DNA of 6,524 bases, taken from Halobacteria archaeon. GTDB lineage: Archaea > Halobacteriota > Methanoliparia > Methanoliparales > Methanoliparaceae. The stretch lies in contig DUJX01000094.1 in assembly GCA_013329575.1 (NCBI GenBank), positions 589 to 7,112 of the forward strand. Direction: 5' to 3'. Under the pieces are notes generated by a model. The model did no database searches. It was not told the origin of the DNA and saw nothing but the letters and a program-made list of their open reading frames with translations. This document shows positions 1-4,858 of this stretch, piece after piece. The translations under genes and the position numbers were made by a program. Within the stretch, counting starts at the first letter, position 1, and every line of letters starts with the position of its first letter.

Positions 1-760
1 ACCGTAGATGGGATGGAAAACATCTTAAAGCATTCTTAAAATCTTCTTCTTCAGCATATGATCTGGCGTCTTTCGTATTATTTGGTTCATAATCGCTTTG
101 GTATGCCAAATAAGTCAGTACTGCACCTTTAAAATCTTTTTTAAGTATCTTTTCTCCGACTTTATGCGTTATTGGCCGTATAGTACCAAATCTCTGCATA
201 CCAAAAAAGTTTGGAAGACCGCCTTTATCGTCTGCCTCTTTGTTTATCTCTGTTATGATCTTTGCCGCATCATCCACATCCGAAGAGATATCTCTTACCG
301 TAATTTTGAACCGGTTCTCAGTATGATCGCCCAATTTGACCGGGCTATTAGAATAACCAAGGAAATTTATTATTACATCTTTTATCTTGATCATCTCTAT
401 ATCGTCTTTTGCAATACCTTCGATGCTCATAATCTGGGTGGATAATGCGTTCTTATCCTTAGTCCCAGAGAAGCCTATCCTTTTTTTGCTTATTCTCAAC
501 CGCCGTGCGATCTCTCTCACGAGTGTATGGGTATCCCAGTCCAACTTTTCTACTGATATTATAGAATAGATCTTTCTAGTCTTGTCTAACACGTTATAAT
601 CAGACGTTTTATCAATCTTTGAAAAATTCTCGGGATTGTATATCTCTTCGACCACAAAATCGCTCGGTATAGTCTTTATCCGTCCACCGATACCTCTCAT
701 ATTCGTTAAATAGCATTCTATACCGACTTCCCGCTCTATATTATATGGTGTTAGAATCAT
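1..760 (-). CDS. truD: tRNA pseudouridine synthase TruD (C-terminal part beyond the window)
   Basis: TruD isomerises a uridine of tRNA (U13 in the characterised bacterial enzyme) to pseudouridine in the cytoplasm. The reading frame is open from the ATG at 760 to the left edge, giving 253 codons; archaeal members are usually about 400 residues or more, so the C-terminal third or so is outside the window. The signature block RISKKRIGFSGTKDKNALST lies at residues 89-108, with the expected catalytic aspartate at D102 in the GTKDK motif. A second family block, NFFGMQRFG, is at residues 184-192. An early PSDFVVEEI stretch (32-40) matches the usual TruD N-terminus. It follows pth2 by 44 bases on the same strand, a pairing common in archaea, and rpl40e lies further upstream, so the three are probably co-transcribed. 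No Shine-Dalgarno sequence is visible before the ATG. Family assignment is secure; the exact target base in this organism is inferred. Confidence 0.95.
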   Translation of the reverse strand, partial: MILTPYNIEREVGIECYLTNMRGIGGRIKTIPSDFVVEEIYNPENFSKIDKTSDYNVLDKTRKIYSIISVEKLDWDTHTLVREIARRLRISKKRIGFSGTKDKNALSTQIMSIEGIAKDDIEMIKIKDVIINFLGYSNSPVKLGDHTENRFKITVRDISSDVDDAAKIITEINKEADDKGGLPNFFGMQRFGTIRPITHKVGEKILKKDFKGAVLTYLAYQSDYEPNNTKDARSYAEEEDFKNALRCFPSHLR

Positions 761-796
761 TGAATTTATAGCATTTTCATTTTTATAATATTTATA

Positions 797-816
797 ATAG
801 CATCTTATAGCATCTT
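797..816 (-). repeat. Perfect 10-bp tandem duplication across the pth2 stop codon
   Basis: The decamer ATAGCATCTT (plus strand) occurs twice without a gap at 797-806 and 807-816, and the related ATAGCAT core returns at 768-774. On the coding strand the unit is AAGATGCTAT, and the pth2 stop codon (805-807) spans the junction. Removing one copy would change the pth2 end from K-M-L-stop to K-M-L-L-stop, so a recent slippage duplication is a simple explanation. Confidence 0.85.
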
Positions 817-1149
817 TAAATGACCGGTGACTTTGTCTATCGTATCCGCTTTATCCGGACCTATTCCTAAGGCGGTAATCGTGCCAGGTGGAATCTCTGT
901 TAACCCTGCGTCCTGTATAAGCGAACAAGGTAACTTGTATCCTTCGGCAATCTCTTTTAGGTTCAGCATCTCTTCTATCGATGACACTTTAAGAACTATC
1001 TTCTTCTGCCCGCTTTTGATCCATTGTTGCCTTGCTATAAACTTAGCTTTTAAAAAAGAAGAGACTGCGGCATGTGCGACCTGTACCGCAAATTTTCCTT
1101 TGGATAATTTCAAATCCGTCCTGACTACTATCGTCTGTTTATATTCCAT
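805..1149 (-). CDS. pth2: Peptidyl-tRNA hydrolase, archaeal/eukaryotic type (Pth2)
   Basis: Pth2 hydrolyses the ester bond of peptidyl-tRNAs released prematurely from ribosomes and so recycles tRNA. The 114-residue product has the full length usual for archaeal Pth2. Family landmarks are visible in order: a first strand with [10 protein letters not shown] (10-19), [10 protein letters not shown] (23-32) with the conserved His26, GQKKIVLKV (47-55), the [11 protein letters not shown] motif (80-90) holding the conserved Asp80 and threonines, and the ending [18 protein letters not shown] (95-112). It lies 42 bases after rpl40e and 44 bases before truD on the same strand, consistent with one translation-related operon. 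No clear Shine-Dalgarno sequence precedes the ATG, and no alternative upstream start in frame looks better. The last codons are affected by a 10-bp duplication, costing at most one residue. Identification is secure from motifs and length. Confidence 0.97.
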   Translation of the reverse strand: MEYKQTIVVRTDLKLSKGKFAVQVAHAAVSSFLKAKFIARQQWIKSGQKKIVLKVSSIEEMLNLKEIAEGYKLPCSLIQDAGLTEIPPGTITALGIGPDKADTIDKVTGHLKML

Positions 1150-1191
1150 CGTTAATAAACAAGAAAAGATAATACGTGTAAGGGATTAAGA

Positions 1192-1338
1192 TTAAGCTCT
1201 TCTATCCTTAGCCTTTTTTCTAAGTTTATCATATCCACATTTTCTGCATCGTTTTGCTTTTATCGGATTTCTCGCGTTGCATCTCATACAAATTTTTTTG
1301 TTGAATAATCTCGCATCTGCTTCTGGAAAACGTACCAT
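1192..1338 (-). CDS. rpl40e: Large ribosomal subunit protein eL40 (L40e)
   Basis: This 48-codon gene encodes the small zinc-ribbon protein L40e of the archaeal 50S subunit; its eukaryotic counterpart is made as a ubiquitin fusion, whereas here it stands alone as is normal in archaea. The product begins [20 protein letters not shown] and has two CxxC knuckles (C17/C20 and C31/C34, ten residues apart) that form the zinc site. The sequence is highly basic, and its length matches archaeal L40e (about 48-50 residues). A strong Shine-Dalgarno sequence, GGAGG at 1347-1351, fixes the start. It is the first gene of a leftward unit with pth2 and truD, and its promoter is probably the TATA-like box near 1395-1402. 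It is short enough to be missed by gene finders with a minimum length cut-off. Confidence 0.96.
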   Translation of the reverse strand: MVRFPEADARLFNKKICMRCNARNPIKAKRCRKCGYDKLRKKAKDRRA

Positions 1339-1340
1339 TT

Positions 1341-1351
1341 ATCCTTCCTCC
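1341..1351 (-). promoter_or_regulatory. Strong Shine-Dalgarno site of rpl40e
   Basis: Read on the minus strand the site is GGAGGAAGGAT, with GGAGG at 1351-1347 and eight bases to the ATG at 1338. It is complementary to the archaeal 16S rRNA 3' end. Pth2 and truD, downstream in the same unit, lack such a site. Confidence 0.75.
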
Positions 1352-1394
1352 TTACTCATCATTGATTAGAGTTAGTTATCTGTATTACATTCTG

Positions 1395-1402
1395 TATAAA
1401 AA
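1395..1402 (-). promoter_or_regulatory. Probable TATA box of the rpl40e-pth2-truD operon
   Basis: On the minus strand the sequence reads TTTTTATA. An archaeal start site about 25 bases downstream would fall near 1373, giving a leader of about 35 bases that contains the Shine-Dalgarno site. This is a sequence-pattern prediction only; the surrounding DNA is AT-rich, so chance matches are easy. Confidence 0.45.
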
Positions 1403-1521
1403 CATTTTGATCTTATGTCTGATCTTTCAAAGATTTATCTACATATTAAGATTTGCTTATTTATATGCACGGATAAGATATAGTCAAAAAAAAAAAAAGT
1501 ACGATCTAAATAAAATGATTA

Positions 1522-1543
1522 TCAGATTATGTTCAGATTATGT
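1522..1543 (+). repeat. 11-bp perfect tandem repeat
   Basis: TCAGATTATGT occurs twice back to back at 1522-1532 and 1533-1543. An 11-bp spacing places both copies on the same DNA face, so a paired protein-binding site is possible, but simple replication slippage explains it equally well. Confidence 0.8.
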
Positions 1544-1626
1544 AAAAAGACCATTTAGTTGATAGGATATTGGATGGATATTTAAATAAATATCTACGCA
1601 AGATAAATTGTGTAAAATGAGTTAGA

Positions 1627-1642
1627 CGGCTCCTTATAGCCG
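1627..1642. other. Small GC-rich hairpin in the spacer
   Basis: CGGCT (1627-1631) and AGCCG (1638-1642) form a 5-bp stem with a 6-base loop. It stands out because the flanks are almost pure AT. No T-run follows on either strand, so a terminator is not supported. It sits just upstream of the TATA-rich stretch before the 1706 gene. Confidence 0.4.
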
Positions 1643-1672
1643 CTTTGCTTATATATAGATAATATATTGATA

Positions 1673-1682
1673 AAATATATTA
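1673..1682 (+). promoter_or_regulatory. Candidate TATA box for the secreted PsbP-like gene
   Basis: AAATATATTA is centred about 28 bases before the ATG at 1706, which would give a nearly leaderless transcript. Another TATA-like stretch at about 1650-1657 is an alternative with a longer leader. No Shine-Dalgarno sequence precedes the ATG, which fits a leaderless start. Confidence 0.35.
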
Positions 1683-1705
1683 AATAGAATCGATTATTTA
1701 TACTA

Positions 1706-2194
1706 ATGAATAAAAAAACGTTGATATCAATTCTCTTTGTAGTAGCTTTACTTGCTCCATCTATGGTCTCGTCTCAAACGATCGAATGGGGGACGTATCA
1801 CAACGATGAGTTCAACTGGTCAATAAAGTTATCCTAATTATTGGATTATAACCGAATCTGGTGCTCCCATGTTTGTAAGGTTTTATGATGGAAAAAATAT
1901 GTGGAGTATACTACGATAGATAAAAAAGAGATAACATTTGTGGGAGAAAGAGCAATAAAAATTACTGCACAAATAAGGGAGCGGAGTGATTCCACGTTAT
2001 ATAAGTGCGAGATCATCTTCTTTACGAAGAACGGAAAGAGTTATGCCCTCTGGTTTTACACTTTGCCGTCCGATTATGATATGGTTGACAAAAAATACTT
2101 CGAACCGATGAGACAGAGTTTTGTCATACAGGAGAAGACACGCCCCGATATATTAAGAAGATCTGTACTAATTGATTCTTCTCTATTTAAATGA
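1706..2194 (+). pseudogene. Secreted PsbP/DUF1795-like protein gene, frame broken twice
   Basis: From the ATG at 1706 the frame encodes a classical signal peptide (residues 1 to about 23: two lysines, a hydrophobic ILFVVALLAP core, a small-residue VSS end) and then YHNDEFNWSIK before a TAA at 1835-1837. In the next frame, from 1830, the protein continues sensibly as YPNYWIITESGAPMFVRFYDG until a TAG at 1917-1919. The original frame resumes at about 1898 and runs to 2194 with FVGERAIKI, YALWFYTLPSDYD and YFEPMRQSFVI. Removing one T at 1829/1830 and adding one A to the A6 run at 1892-1897 restores one reading frame of 162 codons. The 'NDEFxWSIKYPxYW' start and 'FxxMxxSFxI' end resemble the PsbP-like/DUF1795 lipoprotein-type domain seen in many secreted archaeal proteins; the molecular role is unknown. 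The middle looks shorter than is usual for the domain. This may be a decaying gene, sequencing error, or recoding. The family call is moderate; the frame breaks are certain in this sequence. Confidence 0.7.
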
Positions 2195-2225
2195 TGATAG
2201 ACTCAAAATATGATGGAGCGTCTCC

Positions 2226-2231
2226 TTTTTT
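2226..2231 (+). terminator. Possible T-run terminator after the PsbP-like gene
   Basis: A T6 run preceded by TCTCC lies about 30 bases after the stop at 2194. Archaeal RNA polymerase commonly stops at T-runs without needing a hairpin. No strong stem is visible next to it, so the call is tentative. Confidence 0.3.
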
Positions 2232-2341
2232 GGTGTCTAAAATTGTAATCTCTATATTCTGTTACTCTACCAATCTTTTGTGTAATGTTTCTTCGTTATC
2301 GGTTTATGCTTACTTATCAGTATTTGCTATTATACGAAAGA

Positions 2342-2349
2342 TATATAAT
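2342..2349 (+). promoter_or_regulatory. Candidate TATA box for the UPF0200 gene
   Basis: TATATAAT is centred about 32 bases upstream of the ATG at 2378. A start 25 bases downstream would leave a leader of only a few bases. There is no Shine-Dalgarno sequence, consistent with near-leaderless translation. The rest of the 2195-2377 spacer holds nothing else recognisable. Confidence 0.4.
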
Positions 2350-2377
2350 CTCAATATACTATCTACATTAAGACAAC

Positions 2378-2941
2378 ATGACGGTTGAAAAAAAATATCC
2401 TAAGATAATCGGTATAACAGGATTGCCTGCATCTGGAAAGACCGAGGCAGCCAATTTTATTAAAAAGATGGGTATTCCATCTGTAAATATGGGGGACGTT
2501 CTTAGAAAAGAATCTCCCGATTTAAAAAATATTGGAGAATATGCTGATTATTTAAGAAATAAGGAAGGGATGGATGCTATTGCTAAGAGATGTATACCTC
2601 AAATCGAAAAAATAATCGATGAAGAGTGCGGTAATCTAAAATTTATATTGATTGAAGGTATCAGAAATATAGAAGAGGTGGAGTTATTCCGTTCTTTGAC
2701 AGATGATTTTGTATTGATTAATATAACGGCGGATAAGATTATAAGGTTTGAACGTACCTTAAAAAGAGGAAGAGAAGATGCATCTAAAGATTTAGAAAAT
2801 TTTGAAGAGAGAGATCGGCGCGAGATCGGCTGGGGTTTAGAAAAAGTTATGAAGAATGCGGATATTGTCGTAATTAATAATTCTTCTTTGAACGAGTTAA
2901 AAGATAAGATAGAAGATATATTACAAATCTTTGATTTGTGA
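2378..2941 (+). CDS. UPF0200 family P-loop nucleotide-binding protein (dephospho-CoA kinase/adenylate kinase-like)
   Basis: The 187-residue product is a single P-loop NTPase domain of the archaeal UPF0200 family (COG0237-like). The Walker A loop GLPASGKT is at residues 15-22. The family's NMGDVLRKE segment (37-45) follows, then ILIEGIRNIEEVELF (90-104, Walker-B-like strand plus the GIR motif), FERTLKRGRED (124-134, lid-like arginines) and FEERDRREIGWGL (142-154). These features resemble small-molecule kinases such as dephospho-CoA kinase or adenylate kinase, but the true substrate of UPF0200 is not established to my knowledge, so no reaction is assigned. The length is typical and the domain looks intact. 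It appears to be a single-gene unit with its own promoter; a 160-base AT-rich spacer separates it from the regulator operon. The start is chosen because the P-loop follows at the usual distance and no in-frame alternative is better. Confidence 0.9.
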   Translation: MTVEKKYPKIIGITGLPASGKTEAANFIKKMGIPSVNMGDVLRKESPDLKNIGEYADYLRNKEGMDAIAKRCIPQIEKIIDEECGNLKFILIEGIRNIEEVELFRSLTDDFVLINITADKIIRFERTLKRGREDASKDLENFEERDRREIGWGLEKVMKNADIVVINNSSLNELKDKIEDILQIFDL

Positions 2942-3009
2942 AGATAAGAATCTTTTATTCTGGATGATTCTATAATTAATCTAAAAACTATATCTTTATA
3001 TTATAAGAA

Positions 3010-3027
3010 TAATATAATATTATATTA
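3010..3027. repeat. 18-bp perfect palindrome upstream of the regulator operon
   Basis: TAATATAATATTATATTA is a perfect dyad centred between 3018 and 3019. It lies about 75-90 bases before the first codon of the ArsR-like regulator and about 25 bases before its probable TATA box. A dimeric winged-helix regulator could bind such a site, making it a candidate autoregulatory operator, but it consists only of A and T in an AT-rich spacer and may be fortuitous. Confidence 0.45.
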
Positions 3028-3050
3028 ACATTAAAAAATCTTAAGTAAAT

Positions 3051-3060
3051 TTTAAAATAT
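3051..3060 (+). promoter_or_regulatory. Candidate TATA box of the regulator operon
   Basis: TTTAAAATAT lies about 47 bases before the ATG at 3102. Transcription would begin near 3081-3085, leaving a short leader that includes the GGTGG Shine-Dalgarno element at 3093-3097. Confidence 0.45.
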
Positions 3061-3101
3061 ATGTTTTAAATTCTATTTAGGTTGTTTTCATCGGTGGTTA
3101 T

Positions 3102-3623
3102 ATGAGTCAGAGAATAAAAATCATTTCTAATTTAATAGATCTTGTTCCGATAATTCATATCTTTAATTCTGATCTACATAAATCGGTCTTTAACGAGCTT
3201 TTGAGAGGATGGAAGACTGAAAAAGAATTAAAGGAGATTATAGGGACGGATGTAAACAAGAGTATAGAATTACTCAAGATGGGGCATTTGATAGCTGGTC
3301 GATGGAGAACACCAGAGCGAGGTGAGATGCCTGAGATGGAATATGCTGCGGCATACTCTAAAATAAAAGCTGATTTTCAATCGGATTTTGAAGATATGGG
3401 TGATGTTATAAATATCGCGGTTATGGATGATGATACGTTTGGAGAATACGAGTCAGCGATAATAAAAAAGATAAACAAGGATAAAAGATCTATCAATGAG
3501 ATTTGTAGAGAATTGAATTATTCGCCATCTTTTTTAAGAGGTCTGTTAAAAAGATCGTTATTATTGGATTTGAGAGGACAAGACGTGGTGATACTAAAAA
3601 ATGCCAATACTGCTAAAAAATAA
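3102..3623 (+). CDS. ArsR-like winged-helix transcriptional regulator (PF09824-type, archaeal)
   Basis: The 173-residue protein resembles the archaeal 'ArsR transcriptional regulator' family (PF09824) common in methanogens. Residues about 24-70 form a winged-helix unit (HKSVFNELLRGWKTEKELKE... then the wing-like GRWRTPERGEMPEMEY). A conserved-looking central stretch follows, AAAYSKIKADFQSDFEDMGDVINIA (82-106). A second helix-turn-helix-like unit, SINEICRELNYSPSFLRGLLKRS (130-152), lies near the C-terminus, ending in a strand DVVIL. There are no cysteine clusters, so a metal sensor of the classic ArsR type is not indicated; the signal is unknown. GGTGG at 3093-3097 is the ribosome-binding site. 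It is the first gene of a three-gene operon, and its last 23 bases overlap the next regulator, suggesting coupled translation and a functional link. The nearby palindrome may mediate autoregulation. The family call rests on recalled sequence similarity. Confidence 0.8.
   Translation: MSQRIKIISNLIDLVPIIHIFNSDLHKSVFNELLRGWKTEKELKEIIGTDVNKSIELLKMGHLIAGRWRTPERGEMPEMEYAAAYSKIKADFQSDFEDMGDVINIAVMDDDTFGEYESAIIKKINKDKRSINEICRELNYSPSFLRGLLKRSLLLDLRGQDVVILKNANTAKK
3587..3592 (+). promoter_or_regulatory. Shine-Dalgarno site inside the upstream gene, fixing the 3601 start
   Basis: GGTGAT is a six-base match to the archaeal anti-Shine-Dalgarno sequence, eight bases before the ATG at 3601. It lies within the coding end of the ArsR-like gene and supports the 23-base gene overlap rather than a later start. 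Confidence 0.8.
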
Positions 3624-4401
3624 AAAAAATAGTACAAAATTTCAGATCTTGGTCGAAATAGCATCTAATCAACCAAATATAAAACAGAAAGATATATCTA
3701 AAAAATTAGAGATAACACCGCAGGCAGTCTCCGAGTATATCCGCGAGATGGTAGATGAGGGGTTTGTTTATTCTCCATCAAAAGGAAAATACAATATAAC
3801 AAAAGAGGGGACGGATTATATAATCTCCAGTTTAAATGATCTAAAATCATATACGAAAGAGATATTAGATAACGTAGTACGATCTATTGATGTATCGGCA
3901 GCGATTGCTTCCCATGATATGAACAAAGGAGATGAAGTAGGGTTATATCTTAAAGATGGGATACTATATGCAGGAACGAATGTAGAAGATGGGGCTACAG
4001 GAGTGACCGTCTGTGATGCCCTAAAAGGAGAAGACGTTGGAATAAGCGAGATAAAAGGTATAATCCGGATGGATATCAAAGAAATAACCATTCTTTTGGT
4101 GCCGAGCGTCAAAAATGGCGGGAGTCGGATGGTAGATTACAAAAAATTAAAAAATTTTGTAAAAGGTAAAGATTTTATCTCTGCATATGATTTAGAGTCT
4201 TACGCATCGCTAAAAAAAATAAATGTTAATGTAAACTCTTTTTTTGGATCGGTTGCATCCGTATGTGATGCAGCAGAACACGGGCTAGAATCCTTGTTTA
4301 TTTGTACGAACGATAATATTATAAACATAATAAACGAATTAAATAGAAAAAATCTAAAATATAAAGTAGAGAGTGTGATAGATGAAGGAGAAGACTTTTA
4401 G
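3601..4401 (+). CDS. Predicted winged-helix transcriptional regulator (COG1497-type) with C-terminal sensor-like domain
   Basis: The 266-residue product starts with a MarR-like winged helix-turn-helix: TKFQILVEIASNQPNIKQKD (12-31), the recognition-helix region ITPQAVSEYIREMVDEGFV (38-56) and a wing KGKYNITKEG (61-70). A helical linker follows (72-95). Then comes a beta-rich segment AIASHDMNKGDEVGLYLKDG with ILYAG (101-125), and a C-terminal alpha/beta part (about 160-260) with SVASVCDAAEHGLESLFICT (217-236), which looks like a ligand-binding fold. This arrangement matches the archaeal COG1497 'predicted transcriptional regulator' proteins. The DNA target and ligand are unknown. It is translationally coupled to the ArsR-like gene before it (23-base overlap) and to UPF0216 after it (20-base overlap), so the three products are probably made together. 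Base composition resembles that of the neighbours; no break is visible. Confidence 0.85.
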   Translation: MPILLKNKKNSTKFQILVEIASNQPNIKQKDISKKLEITPQAVSEYIREMVDEGFVYSPSKGKYNITKEGTDYIISSLNDLKSYTKEILDNVVRSIDVSAAIASHDMNKGDEVGLYLKDGILYAGTNVEDGATGVTVCDALKGEDVGISEIKGIIRMDIKEITILLVPSVKNGGSRMVDYKKLKNFVKGKDFISAYDLESYASLKKINVNVNSFFGSVASVCDAAEHGLESLFICTNDNIINIINELNRKNLKYKVESVIDEGEDF

Positions 4402-4789
4402 AAAGATGGTAGAGTCTTTAAATAGTCATATTCCAGAAGAGAGAAAGACTTTATCGTCTCTTTTGTCCGAGAGTCGGCCTATGGTACGGGGAAAGGATGG
4501 ATCGATACATGTCTTCAAGAAGAAAGAACTCGATAAGATTGCAGAGATTGTGCCAAAAGGTGATTATGATCGATTATTATTGCCGATCTATATCGAGATG
4601 AATTCGGAGTACGGGCGAGGTGCCGGGAGGATAGTCGGCAAGATAAATTGTGATCTTGTAAAAAAGATACTTGGAGAGAGATACTATTACGAACGAGATG
4701 ACGAGATTATACTATACGCAAACGATATCGGTAATCTGCGGAGGATATTGCCTACAACAACGCAGTATATATTTGCTATTCCTATCTAA
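4382..4789 (+). CDS. UPF0216 (DUF61) family protein of unknown function
   Basis: The 135-residue product carries the hallmarks of the archaeal UPF0216/DUF61 family: LNSHIPEERKTLSSLL (13-28), a KDGSIHVFKKKELDKIAEIVP stretch (38-58), LLLPIYIEMNSEYG (65-78), and GRIVGKINCDLVKKIL (82-97). No catalytic residues are established for the family that I can name, and no membrane segment or signal peptide is present, so it is probably cytoplasmic. The start at 4382 overlaps the upstream regulator by 20 bases and has only a weak GTGAT element (4375-4379) two bases away. An alternative ATG at 4406 (residue 9) would remove the overlap but would place the GGAG at 4387-4390 rather far upstream. Position as the third gene of a regulator operon suggests a linked process, but no function can be assigned. 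Confidence 0.88.
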   Translation: MKEKTFRKMVESLNSHIPEERKTLSSLLSESRPMVRGKDGSIHVFKKKELDKIAEIVPKGDYDRLLLPIYIEMNSEYGRGAGRIVGKINCDLVKKILGERYYYERDDEIILYANDIGNLRRILPTTTQYIFAIPI

Positions 4790-4831
4790 GATGTTTAAAA
4801 TAAGAAATAAAAGATAAATATAAAAAAAAGA

Positions 4832-4839
4832 TTTAAAAA
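4832..4839 (+). promoter_or_regulatory. TATA box for a leaderless radical SAM transcript
   Basis: TTTAAAAA is centred 24 bases before the A of the ATG at 4859, the canonical archaeal spacing for transcription starting at the first codon. No Shine-Dalgarno sequence is present in the 69-base spacer, supporting a leaderless mRNA. Confidence 0.55.
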
Positions 4840-4858
4840 TTTGTTTTTATAGATTAAA

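Larger units (their letters stand above)
1403..1672. other. Noncoding AT-rich spacer between divergent units
   Basis: No convincing gene was found on either strand. Short open frames here encode low-complexity, Ile/Tyr/Leu-rich peptides typical of AT-rich noncoding DNA. The stretch holds an A13 run (1486-1498), an 11-bp tandem repeat (1522-1543) and a small GC-containing hairpin (1627-1642). No tRNA, CRISPR repeat or clear C/D-box guide RNA was recognised by eye. Confidence 0.6.

Noticed and set aside
98..569. Rightward open frames at 98-445 and 387-569
   Set aside because: They lie antisense to truD, whose catalytic and structural motifs are unmistakable on the minus strand; the peptides have no family features.
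827..1189. Rightward 120-codon open frame
   Set aside because: It is the antisense shadow of pth2, which has full-length conserved motifs.
1362..1562. 66-codon rightward frame starting at TTG, rich in Ile, Tyr and Leu, with a lysine run from the A13 tract
   Set aside because: Composition is what random AT-rich DNA gives; there is no ribosome-binding site, and it overlaps the probable rpl40e promoter.
2191..2197. ATGATGA resembling a C box of an archaeal C/D guide RNA
   Set aside because: No CTGA D or D' box lies at a suitable distance, and it overlaps the stop region of the PsbP-like gene.
2191..2388. 65-codon rightward frame between the PsbP-like and UPF0200 genes
   Set aside because: It overlaps the UPF0200 start, has no ribosome-binding site or recognisable motif, and contains the T-run and promoter of the flanking genes.
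2947..2971. Possible hairpin terminator after UPF0200 (AGAAT/ATTCT or AGAATC/GATTCT)
   Set aside because: Two mutually exclusive, short AT-rich stems without a following T-run; too weak to call.
3816..4112. 98-codon minus-strand frame
   Set aside because: Antisense to the COG1497-type regulator; its Ser/Ile-rich peptide is a shadow pattern.
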